Shown here in pieces: positions 22,289 to 32,437 of a DNA stretch of 64,000 bases. Under the pieces are notes generated by a model. It searched no databases and had not been told where the DNA came from. It was given only the letters and a program-made list of their open reading frames with translations. Position numbers and translations under genes: made by a program. The DNA comes from Rhynchospora pubera (lineage: Eukaryota > Streptophyta > Magnoliopsida > Poales > Cyperaceae). Numbering within the stretch: the first letter of the stretch is position 1; the number at the start of each line of letters is the position of its first letter. Location of the stretch: the NCBI GenBank assembly GCA_028095005.1, contig CM051462.1, positions 235,060,473-235,124,472 on the forward strand. The letters run 5' to 3'.

Positions 22289-25007
22289 CTATGAAATAGA
22301 GCTGAAGAGATGGTGCGCAGAAATAACCGAACTGAAGGCAAGACAAGAGAATGCCAAAAATGACATAGAGACAGAAGCATTGATAATCTTAGTAAATTTG
22401 TCACCTCCAAATCTCGACATCCATATATAATTTTGGGATGTTGCGGCTGAAGATGCTGATACCAGCATGTATGCGAAAATCTGCAAAAGAAGAGAAAAAC
22501 AAATCCATGTAAGTGGCATAAGAAATTAGTGTCCTTTTCGTGCAAAAGTATGACCGTCTCATTTAAAAAACAAAAATATAATTACTGGTTTTAGGGCCTA
22601 TATTGTGAAAGTATAAGAGTCAAAACGAAAGTATGAACATGGGACTCGGTGGCTTAAACTTATTTTCTATACACAGAACAAAAAAAAAACTAAAATTAAA
22701 TTAAATTGTGAGAAAATAATGGCCCAATCTCCAATTGAAAATAGTCCACAACGAAAAATAGTTTACATATTCACTTCATAAAATTGCTCATTTTTCTTCA
22801 AATTCTTTTACAAAATGAAATCAATAAAGTATTACAGCTATATAAAAACTTACATTCTCAAAAAAGGACGTGTGAAATACATACTTTCTAAGAAAATATT
22901 ATTTAAATTTATTATCTCCAGAAAAAATATAAATAAAAAAAAAGGTCTCATCTGTGATAAAGCCTATAAACTAACCAGGCCACAATGGGATACAGAGTAA
23001 CAGAGGTCAAGGGCTAGCATAATTACGCACCTAAAATAAGCCACAGAACATAACATCATATATACCCCTCACTACAAAGAGAACTCACCACTCCACAAAA
23101 CTTGAATAAAACAACTTCCCGTCACAAATGCAACTTTCTATTAAGCTGAGGGTGGCATCCAAGCTTTTGGATGTTATGAGACATCCCCTCTATCATTGGG
23201 TGTCTATGATAAATGCAATTTTGTTTTTGCACAGATAAATTAGCCCAAGTGAAAAATATGATACAACTATCTTTGAAAGCAAAACCAGATAGCAGATGAA
23301 AGACTATGAACAATTGCAGGTCTAAAATGGATTCTACTACTTACAGCAATATATGTTTTGGAATATTGGGGGAAAAAATAGCCAACAAAATAAAAAAGTT
23401 ATCTTATTTTCTACAGCTTATACTACTTATTCTCTATAAAAGATGGTGGCTCATATATGCCTGGATCAGATGTTTTACTCCACAGTACAAAACAGGTAAC
23501 GAACCTTTAATAGATTCAGGTACCAATAGTGGAATACAAAATTCTTTCAGTCTTTTAGTTAAAACCTTTATTAGTAGCACTGAGAAAATTCAAGAGCTGA
23601 TGTCAAAAATATTACTAGATGAAACATCAATGGACTTTTTAAAATCAGCATGTAGTCGCAATAAAACACAATAGAAGTCAAGTTTTTCTTGCCTGATCCA
23701 TTGCCAAGTTGAAACAGTAACCAATAGGGCGGCTAATGAAGTGTCTCTTAGTAAAAGTTTGATGCACTTCAGCAGTAAATTGAAATGCTGAATACATAAA
23801 GCAAATCACGTTTACACTCAGCAAGTACCTATTGAAGAAGCAGAAAACCATTAAAAGCATAATCTAATAATAATACAGGAAAGAACAACTTGGATAAAGT
23901 TAATTAGGTCTCTCATCTACTTGTGGATTTAATGCAGTATAAACCTGAAATGTTTCAAAATTGCAAACTCGATCTCGAACAAAATTGTTATTTTTTCTAC
24001 ATATCAGATAAATGCTAAGAACATCTATGCGTGCTATGAAAATACTAGTCAAAGGATTTAAATGTCAGCTGCCAAACTGCATGACCATATCACTAATAGG
24101 AACTGCTACACTGGTACCTGGGGTTGGTTCTCTTTTTTGGTTTTGAAGTTTCTAAGCATGTTTTAGCTACTTATGATCAATCAAGTGTTATAAGTATCAA
24201 CTAGTCTCAAGTGTCAACTGCTCCTGATAATCAGTGCTTTCATGCAAGATACCTGTACTCTTGGTATCTGATAAACGAATCACCGGCCCAACCAAGTACA
24301 GTATCAGCCGCCATGAGAGAGAAAGAAATGACACAGAGGACCAGAGCGGAAACCCTAAGCCCCAATTCCAACCTCCTCATCTCATCCCGCTTAAACTTCC
24401 AAGGATTCGGCGCCAACAACCCACTCTTCACTGACCCACCACCATTCGCCGCCGCCTTGGCCACCGTGAGCTCGGTCGTGGCTAGGAGGCTCCCGATCGT
24501 CACGGCCGAGGACGCATTGTTTGAATTCGGGCTCTGGTCGGGGCCAGTGGTAGGTTTATCGGGTGAGCGGAGAACTATGGCGAGGCTAGAGGGAGAGAAG
24601 GGAGGAGAAGAGCGAGGTGAGTGGTTGTTGGGGGAGGGTTGGGGTGAGGCATGATTGAATGGAGGAGGAGAAGGTGGGGTCGGATTCTCCAGCGGAGGTG
24701 GAGGAGGTGGTGGTGTTGGGTTTTCCGGCGATTGTGGAGGTGGAGGAGATGGTGGTGTTGGGTTTTCCGGCGATTGTGGAGGTGGAGGAGATGGTGGTGT
24801 TGGGTTTTCCGGCGATTGTGGAGGTGGAGGAGATGGTGGTGTTGGGTTTTCCGGCGATTGTGGAGGTGGAGGAGATGGTGGTGTTGGGTTTTCCGGCGAT
24901 TGTGGAGGTGGAGGAGATGGTGGTGTTGGGTTTTCCGGCGATTGTGGAGGTGGATTTTGCGGCGGAGATGGTGGAGGTAAAGGAGATGATTTTGGGGATG
25001 ATGCCAT
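22289..25007 (-). CDS. CASP-like protein with proline-rich N-terminus (CASPL4A type)
   Basis: Three exons on the minus strand: 25007-24253, 23828-23693 and 22480-22289, together 360 residues. The first 160 or so residues are a Pro-rich repeat region starting MASSPKSS. Then come four membrane segments typical of Casparian-strip membrane domain proteins: LELGLRVSALVLCVISFSLM, YLLSVNVICFMYSAF, IFAYMLVSASSAA and SMSFLAFSCLAFSSVISA. The DQ-IFAYMLVSASSAA join and the FGGDKFTKIINASVS loop are family hallmarks. Long proline-rich N-termini are known in the CASPL4A subgroup. Intron 1 is GT-AG. Intron 2 (23692-22481) appears to start with GC (CAG|GCAAGA), a rare but known donor. Such proteins act as plasma-membrane scaffolds; the exact role here is unknown. 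An in-frame ATG further upstream (25073) was rejected because MASS fits the family better. Confidence 0.9.
24697..24948 (-). repeat. six 42-bp tandem units encoding a Pro-rich repeat
   Basis: Six head-to-tail 42-bp units, five apparently identical and the first with one change. They encode a 14-residue unit QSPENPTPPSPPPP in the CASP-like protein. Because the unit is a multiple of three, all frames stay open through it, which explains long Gly-, Trp- and His-rich frames on both strands. Confidence 0.95.
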
Positions 25008-25767
25008 GAGAAAAGAGTGAGTGCAGAAAAGACTGGACACTGCAGAGTGAAGTGTAAATACAATACAATACAAGTGATAAAGGAGAGATTACTTTTGTAG
25101 ATTACCCCTTCAAATTTTCTAAAATCAGAATTGTTAACTGAATGAGTTCGAGCTGTTACCATACAAAAGGTATCTAAGTGCAAACAAAAATAAAATAAAT
25201 TTACTTTGCCACTTTTTAGGGTGCGCTCCAGAATCAAGGATGTAATGGGATGGAATGGAATGGAAGAGAGAGGGGAACTAAATCTTAACCCTCAAATTTG
25301 GGGTGACAAATTTTGCAACAATTCTACATAAGATGTTTTCTCATTTCCACTCTTTAATCTCCATTTCCACTCTATTTTTTTGAGTCTGCTCCTTAACTCA
25401 CTGGGCAGTGGCATGGCCAGTGCCTTAGAGTCATAAACTATATTTTGTTCCAATAGGCTGTCTCACATAATTCTCTCTCAACCTTCCCACAATCTCGCTT
25501 GGACAACCTGATGTTCCAATAAAATAAAGGACGTTAGTTCCATGATAAGTTTTCTAGGCGTCAGGGGAAGAAAAATGAAATCAATTAAAAGGACAAAAAC
25601 AAACATTGTTTCAAAAAAAAAAAAAGTGTATTGAGGAGGGAAAGTATGAACTAAGAAGCAAAAATAAAATAAAAGGGAGAAATGTAGTTAATTTGAGATA
25701 AAGAAAGAGGTAAAAAAATCCGTTGCACTAGCTCAAAAATAAATAAATGATTGACAGACTCCGCCTG
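25008..25767. other. upstream region of the CASP-like gene, nothing else seen
   Basis: AT-rich DNA holding the presumed promoter of the CASP-like gene. A GGAATGGAATGGAA-like run is at 25245-25265 and a poly-A at 25612-25625. Confidence 0.4.
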
Positions 25768-25776
25768 TAAAAATTT

Positions 25777-26884
25777 GGAAATTGATTACTACCATCTCTA
25801 TTTCTACCATCGCTGCCATCGTTCGAAGCGCTCCCCTCTTCTCACCCAGCGAAACGAAGCACACCCCTCTCTCTAGCGAAGTGATCCCTCTCCTCACCCA
25901 GCGAAGCGCTCCCCTCTCCTCATCCGGGTACGCTCCTTCTCCCTTCTATGCACTCTTTCGTCTCTATCCCTTCTTTCTGTGCGTCAGACTTTGTTCACTT
26001 TGTTTATTGCATCTGTTCAATTTGTTATTTTAAGTGTTCATTTTGTTTTGATTTGCATCAGATTTTTGTGTTTATTTTATACGTCTCACTTTGTTCATTT
26101 ATATGTTCAATTTGTTATTTTAAGTGTTCATTTTATTTTGTTGTGCATCAAATTTTTGTGTTTATTTTATACGTCTCACTTTGTTGGTGTAGATGTTCAC
26201 TTTGTTCATTCATATGTTCAATTTGTTAATTTTATGTATTCAATTTGTTTTGCTGTGCGTCAGACTTATGTGTTTATTTTATACGTCTCACTTTATTGGT
26301 GTAGATGTTCATTTTGTTCGTTCATATGTTCAGTTTGTTACTTTTATGTGTTCAATTTGTTTTGTTGTGCGTCAGACTTCTGTGTTTATTTTGTCTCATT
26401 TTGTTGGTGTATATGTTCACTTTGTTCATTCATATGTTCAATTTGTTACTTTTATGTGTTCAATTTGTTTTGTTGTGCGTCAGACTTCTGTGTTTATTTT
26501 ATATGTCTCACTTTGTTGGTGTATATGTTCACTTTGTTCATTCATATGTTCAATTTGTTATTTTTATGTGTTCAGTTTGTTTTACATTCTCACTATTTGA
26601 TGGGAAAAGAATCATTGATGAAGGAGACAGAGGGAAGAGAACAGAAAAGAGAAGGAAATGCGTGAAGGTAGAAGGAGAGTGAAGAGGGACGGAGGAGAGT
26701 GTGGCAGAGGAGGGAAGAGAGGAGGCGGAGAAGATGAACGCACCAGGGAAGGAGAGAACAGAGGAGGAAAAGAGAGTGCGCGTGAGAGGAGAGAGCAGAA
26801 CGAGAGCGCGCGTGAGAGGAGAGAGCGAAAATCTAATTTTTAGTTCAGCGATGGTATTTTGAGCGATGGTGGTTATAATTTCTG
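25777..26884. mobile_element. 1.1-kb TIR element built around a minisatellite
   Basis: A perfect 9-bp duplication TAAAAATTT flanks it (25768-25776 and 26885-26893). The ends are inverted repeats: the left arm has GAAATTGATTACTACCATC and the right arm, as reverse complement, has GAAATTATAACCACCATCGCT; both then carry ACCATCGCT. The interior is a CT-rich arm, a repeat block (25980-26590) and a purine-rich arm (26600-26835). No transposase is present. The 9-bp duplication points to the Mutator superfamily. Confidence 0.8.
25980..26590. repeat. tandem repeats of about 105-120 bp with TTCACTTTGTT motifs
   Basis: About five diverged copies of a unit containing GTGCGTCAGACTT, GTGTTTATTTTATACGTCTC and ATGTTCACTTTGTTCATTCA. 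The open frames across it (Cys/Phe-rich) are a by-product of the repeat and not evidence for a protein. Confidence 0.85.
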
Positions 26885-26893
26885 TAAAAATTT

Positions 26894-27559
26894 CGTTGTA
26901 CTAGCGCAAAAAATATTATTACGCTTGCATAAAGTTCCTTTTAAATTGGATCGTTATAGCATGCTTAGCCGAATTTTGTGGATAAAAACGTGACAAGGAC
27001 GTTAATCTGAAGACATTTTGATACGAAACAAAACACCAACTTAAGTTGTTTCAAGGAAAAAAATATATATATATAATTTCAGAGAAATCGATAAATAACT
27101 TTGTACTTTGAGAATGGGCATACAGTTTGGAGGTAATTTTTTAGTTTACTCCTTCCGGTTTGCACTAATAGCTTTCGTCTTTTCTCTATTAAAGCACAAA
27201 CGTATTTCCACTTAGCTAGCTCTTTTCTTTATATATGATGCTAATACAAGAGTAAGACGCTATATAGCCTCTTCATAGCCTTAGAAGAGGTTGTATAGGG
27301 AGCTCAATACGAACTCTCAAGACCTACCAGGACCGTTGCAAAAGGGATCTCTTTTTTTTTCTTTTTTTTTTTTGGGGGCCAATACCAAACCAACCTTCAA
27401 GAGGGCAAAAAAATCTTAATATATTAATCTGGACAATTTATACATATATACAAATCCCAGAAATGTACAGTTTATAGAAGGTTATTACTGTACCTACTGT
27501 ATAACTAACAGCTCATAGTTAACAAGAAAGAAAAAGAGAGAAATCTATCTACATCAGAA
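26894..27559. other. intergenic and 3' flank of the PGM-like gene
   Basis: No gene seen. It contains a (TA)n run near 27063 and a poly-T at 27351-27372. The last 150 bases or so are likely the 3' UTR of the minus-strand gene ending at 27560. Confidence 0.4.
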
Positions 27560-27686
27560 TCATTTGCAACTAGGAGGATTTACACATCTAAACACAGCAG
27601 AAGCAGGTTGCTTGTACTCTGGTATGCTTGCAGGGTCCACAAGTCTGACCTCACCAGGACTGAAATACAAACTGCTATGTCTACAT

Positions 27687-27723
<37 letters not shown>

Positions 27724-29336
27724 AGTAAATGAAACCCCCTTCTACATTAAAAAATCATCTACATATGCAGCAACAGCAGTGCTTACAAATCTGAACAGAA
27801 CTGTATCCTTCTAATGTGTGTTTATCGTGTGTTTAATTCAACACTGGGATCAAGGTTAGCAAGACATTATATAAATTGAGGTATAGTTTGCCAATTTGTT
27901 TAGATATTTGTTTATTTACTTTGTGCCTCCAGCTATATGGTTTGGCAACCGGCAAGCCCCCATCCCCCAAACCCAGCTGAAGTTTGTAGAACCATACTTT
28001 TGCAACTGATGCCATTGTTAACATTTAATTGCATCGTACCTGCGAAGGTCAAGGCCAATTAGTCCTGCTTGAAGAATTGACAGGTTATCTGAATCTGGAG
28101 ATACAATTATAACAGTGTCGCCGAAGTACTGAGTCTCTAATATTGACATCAGCTGTGTAACTCGAACAAACACATCAGCTACACTCTCATTGGGGGTGCC
28201 ATCATTAATTGCTGGTGGCTTTATATCAGCTGATATTTTGTCAGATGCATACACCTGAAATTGTAGACCAGTATGACCAAAGAAAAAGTTATATTGTCGT
28301 ACAATCCAGTGTTAAATCAAGTGAGCATTGCAATTGCGCATTTATAATCGATTTATTTCCAGACTTTCAGTGATGGTACCAGTTTGAACAAATTTCTTTG
28401 GGTTTTCCATGATTTGTCTTTGTTGGATCGTGTTGTGTATATCAGCACAGTTCGGGTTAACTTAGGCTAGAAGGGGTTCTATTTGTGATGCTACATTGCC
28501 AAGTTGAAGGCTTAACAAGAATTAATTAGAGGTTCTACTAGCAGGTCATACAATACATCTACGACTACGAGTACCAGAACCATATGTTACTATGTCCTTG
28601 ATCCAACTTTACCTCTGTGTGCTATTTATGTCCCTAAAAAAAAAATTTAACAACTAGAATGAATTTGAAGAACAGAAGAGTATCAAACCTCAGATAAGGT
28701 AGCCAAGCCCCTTCCTTCAAATGAACCCAAACCCCGGGCATCTAAGAAGCTGTACTCTGGCACAATACGACTATACAAACAAAATAAAGATAAATTAATC
28801 AAACTTTTAAGAAAGCAGGTATTGCTCTAGGAACAATGGTGGAAGTTGGAGCATAGTCAAATTAAGAAACCCATTGAGGAAAAACAATTTCAGACAGTGA
28901 TTAACATGTGATTGACTTCATTGACAGAGGCGATGATCTCGGCAGCTTGATACGATCTCTGAGTGATGGAAGGCCAGATCCAGCAGTCATCCTCGCAAGC
29001 ACCAAGCCGCTTCAGCTCAAGTGCAGCCCGAGCTGTCTGCCTGAGCCCATCGACCGAGAGACCGCTGTCGACAGAGGTCTTTGAGACCGGGTTGGTGCGA
29101 ATCACACCGGCTCTTTCAAAGGTCGACTCGCCAGACCGTACGAGGAAATAGCGGTTGACAAGGCGAGGCGGAGGCATGCGAAAGAGGCCACGAGAGTGGG
29201 ATGGGGATGTGACTGACAGGTGGGCACATGGTATGGAGAGAGACAGGGTTAGGAGGAGGTTGCGCCGGGTGAGAGAGAGGGAAGGAGGGACTGGTGTTGG
29301 TGTTGGAGGGGACAGAGTCAGAGAGGGAGTTCGCAT
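27560..29336 (-). CDS. plastid phosphoglycerate-mutase-like protein (histidine phosphatase fold, catalytic His missing)
   Basis: Four exons on the minus strand: 29336-28906, 28770-28689, 28254-28040 and 27680-27560, giving 282 residues with GT-AG introns. The N-terminus (MRTPSLTLSPPTPTPVPPSL...) is Ser/Thr/Pro-rich and fits a plastid transit peptide. The mature part begins RYFLVRSGESTFE, followed by CWIWPSITQRSYQAAEII, PEYSFLDARGLGSFEG, DGTPNESVADVFVRVTQLM, IVSPDSDNLSILQAGL and FSPGEVRLVDPASIPEY. This matches a plant family annotated as phosphoglycerate mutase-like. The catalytic RHG motif reads RSG here, and the second histidine site (VSHG in active members) reads VSPD, so phosphohydrolase activity is doubtful. 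A (GA)n microsatellite lies in intron 3. A MITE sits 64 bp upstream of the ATG. Confidence 0.9.
27689..27721. repeat. (GA)n microsatellite in an intron
   Basis: About 16 GA units, close to the acceptor of the last exon of the PGM-like gene. Confidence 0.9.
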
Positions 29337-29400
29337 TGCTCTTTTTCCTCTTTGATATTTTGAATTGGTCGGGGATAATAACTGGGCGAGATTCCCGTAG

Positions 29401-29603
29401 GAATTCGCATCCTCTGGATGGCCATCCAGTGGATGGTTCGATCTCAGCCGTCTGATTTAATCTCAATGGCTATAAATGCTCCATGCATGATACTAAGATT
29501 GATAGGCCCGAAAAAATCTAACCGTTTAGATTAAATCAGACGGCTCGTATCGAAAGACGTCCACTGGATGGTTGAATAACAACCATCCAGAGGATACGCT
29601 CCC
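29401..29603. mobile_element. 203-bp MITE, copy 1 of a recent pair
   Basis: A perfect 9-bp target duplication TTCCCGTAG flanks it (29392-29400 and 29604-29612). Terminal inverted repeats carry GCATCCTCTGGATGG on the left and GTATCCTCTGGATGG as the reverse complement of the right end. It is nearly identical and equal in length to 39907-40109. It lies 64 bp before the start codon of the PGM-like gene, within its likely leader or core promoter. Confidence 0.92.
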
Positions 29604-29618
29604 TTCCCGTAGGTCTAT

Positions 29619-29969
29619 GGCCCTGATCGGAAACACAAACAAGCACGAAAAGAAAAGAAAAGAAAAGAAAAGAGAAGAAAAGAAAAGAAAAGAAATCTGA
29701 CGCGAAATCGTTTCCGGCGATCGGCGGTGGTCGGAGGAAATCGCGAGAGTTCAATCGCTCACCGGAGAAAGAGAAGATCCAACGGCCGAAACGAATTCTC
29801 GCCAAATTTCTTGGTTTATGAGCGGAATTCACGGAGTCAAAATTTTCTCGCCGACTCTCGCGAAATGAACTCTCGCACACCTCCTTCCTCGGTTCCGATC
29901 AGAAGATTTGGGAAAGAGAAAATTCCATTTCCGATTCTCACGCTAAATTTATGGTTTCCGATCACAGCC
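29619..29969. mobile_element. non-autonomous Harbinger-like element
   Basis: The ends GGCCCTGATCGGAAAC and (reverse complement) GGCTGTGATCGGAAAC are inverted repeats resembling the termini of the full Harbinger element 57 bp to the right (CACCCTGATCGGAA). A 3-bp TAT occurs at both borders. The interior has an (AAAAG)n run at about 29646-29696 and no transposase. Confidence 0.6.
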
Positions 29970-30482
29970 TATAACTGAAAGGATAATAACTAGTCGGCTC
30001 ATTTTCATTTGCAAAATAACATTAACACCCTGATCGGAACCAAAATTCCCAGCGGGAATCGGAATTAGAATTCTTATTTCCGTACATTCTTCTGATCGGA
30101 ACGGACCAGTCGAGTGGATTTGATTTCATTTGAGCGGACTCGGTGGGAAAATTAGGCGCCAGTGAAATTCCTGAAATTTTGTAGAAATTCGGTGGGATTT
30201 CATTTTGGCTGAGCGCGCCTCCTTAATACCCCTTCTCCCCTTCCAATAATACCCCTCTCCTTTCCCTTCCGATAGAACACAAGCAACGAAAAAATCACTC
30301 GAGCTTTCTCCGCCTCTCTCTCTCCTCCTGTTTTCTCACTCCATTGACCTCGTGCTTCTCCCTTCCCTTCACTGCTTGCTTCTCTCTGACTCCTCGAACT
30401 CAAAATCAAGGTAGAATTTAGGGTTTTTGATGTATGACTCAGATTCTAATTTTTAGTGTGATTTAGCACTTACTCTATCTAA

Positions 30483-30670
30483 GGTTCCGTTTGGATGGCT
30501 TCTTCCCGGAATAAGGAATAAGGAATAACCACTTTTTACCAATAAATTTATTTCTAACCATCCAAACTCTTCACAAAAATTACACACTTCCCAATAAATT
30601 TATCTCTTCCCAATAAATTTTTTCCCTTCTTTCTTCTTCCTATCTTATTCTCAACCATCCAAACGGAGCC
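30483..30670. mobile_element. Tourist-like MITE inside the Harbinger element
   Basis: The inverted ends GGTTCCGTTTGGATGG and (reverse complement) GGCTCCGTTTGGATGG are typical of Tourist MITEs. A TAA duplication lies at 30480-30482 and 30671-30673. 188 bp, no coding capacity. Confidence 0.88.
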
Positions 30671-30868
30671 TAAAAGTAGTATACCTTTCATTGTTTGAAG
30701 AATTGAAGTTCTCTTTGATTTTCTTTTAGTAAAATTGAAACGGTTGAGAACTGATTTACTGATTTTGGTACTGGTACAAATTCATGGTTCAGTTATTTAA
30801 CTAAAATTGCTATCTTTTGTTGATGTATTTTAGATAAGGAGAGGAAATTAGTGGAGCACGAGTATAGA

Positions 30869-31849
30869 CAGTGGCGAGTCTAGGTATTTTTTAAGCCTGG
30901 ACGCAATAAATACATCACAAAATCTAATTAAAATAATAATACTATTAATAAATAATTTTTAATAGAAAAATATTGTTTGTAACCTAATCACTAATATTAA
31001 TTTGTCATGTAAAACAAAAATATAACTTCTATCTTTTTATCTTCCAAGTTCCAAGTACTTTGGGTTAAATCAGATACAAGTCGATAACACAAATGGTTAA
31101 TGTGGCAAATGCGTAGGTACTTTTAGGGCTGTCAATATTCCGTTCCGCGCACGTGTTCCGTTCCGTTCCGTCCGAACGGAACGTTAAATGAAATAGAAAA
31201 TCAATTCCGTTTCTGAAAACGGAACGAAAACGGAAATGAAAAAAACGAATGGAACGTAAACGGAACATGGAAATGGACGGAATTCCGCTTAAATCAATGG
31301 TAAATAAAGGACGGAACGTTAAACGGAATAGAATTTTGTTACGTTTGACGAAACGGAACGTTAAACGGAATTAATTTCTGTTCCGTCGACTGAAACGGAA
31401 TGGAAGCGGAACAGGTCTGTTCCGTCTTCCGTTTCAACGTCTGACACCACTAGGTACTTTAAATCTCGAATGAAGACCCTCGACTAAGACTCTTCAGACC
31501 TTGCCTTTTGCCCTCAATAGGCCGGCTGAAATTATTCAAAATGTATGACTCCCCTATCAACATAATGTGACAAAAAAAAAACGGAAGGTACTAGGCCCAA
31601 AAAAAATAGTTGGAAAGAGAAAAAAATGATGCACATGCAGCACACACATGACTAACCGGATGCGGAAAAAAAGAAAATAATATAAAATGACTAAATTATG
31701 AGAAAAAAAAAAACAAAAAACGTACAAGCCTGGGCACCTAACTAACTCAAGCCTAGGCACCCACTCTTTCAACTAATAGCTGGAAATTGATTTTTGTAAA
31801 ACAAGCCTGGGCACGTGCCCAGGCTTGCCCCTACTTAGCCTCGCCACTG
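30869..31849. mobile_element. non-autonomous hAT element inside the Harbinger element
   Basis: The inverted ends CAGTGGCGAGTCTAGGTA and (reverse complement) CAGTGGCGAGGCTAAGTA resemble hAT termini. A perfect 8-bp target duplication AGTATAGA lies at 30861-30868 and 31850-31857, the length used by hAT. No transposase. GCCTGG-type subterminal repeats cluster near the right end. It contains another insertion at 31123-31450. Confidence 0.88.
31123..31450. mobile_element. 328-bp insertion nested in the hAT element
   Basis: A perfect 9-bp duplication TAGGTACTT flanks it (31114-31122 and 31451-31459). The interior is made of irregular GGAACGTTAAACGGA and TTCCGTTCCG words. Terminal inverted repeats are short and weak (GGCTGTCA against GGTGTCA), so the class is uncertain; the 9-bp duplication suggests Mutator-like. 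Confidence 0.7.
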
Positions 31850-32437
31850 AGTATAGAGGAGCACTCGAGCTATCAATCCGAACAAGAGAAAAGGCTTGTG
31901 AAGACGTGAGATTATTAGAATATTAATCAAGCTAACTGAATTTCTTCTTGAGACCAGAGTAATAACGTTAAGAGTCAGATGCTTTTTCTTTTTCTTTGTA
32001 TAACTTCTAATTTCTTTTGAGTAGGAAATCACAAGCGTATAAATCTCTCATAAAAAAGAAAGATGCATGTTTATATGATAACTAAATTGCATTTTCAGCT
32101 TGAACTTGCATTTCCTATTTATTATGGTATTGGACGTGGATCCTTGACAGGTTATAGATTATTGAAATAAGAATTTTTTTTTTTAAACCATCAATTAACC
32201 CAAGTACCTAATTGATATGTACCATTCTGGTTTACATTGCACCTTTAAAATTATTTGAAAATAGACATATACCCATCGCAAGTGGTACTTAGAGTCTATA
32301 CAATCAGACTTGGCTATTAGTAAATGATGATTTTGTTTGTTTTTAGGAAATGATAAATACTTACAACATTATAGATCAATCTTTTGATAGATGTTTATGA
32401 TCTTTTATGATTTTTTTTTTTTTACTTTTAGGAAAAG

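Noticed and set aside
24586..25237. Long Gly-, Trp- and His-rich open frames on both strands
   Set aside because: They are by-products of the 42-bp in-frame repeat of the CASP-like gene; only the Pro-rich minus frame joins conserved exons.
25948..26682. Cys/Phe-rich open frames of up to 228 codons
   Set aside because: They run across a tandem repeat of about 110 bp inside a TIR element, in all three frames, and match no protein family.
29116..29466. Alternative frame upstream of the PGM-like gene
   Set aside because: It lies in another phase and partly within a MITE; the chosen frame connects to the conserved RYFLVRSGES motif and three further exons.
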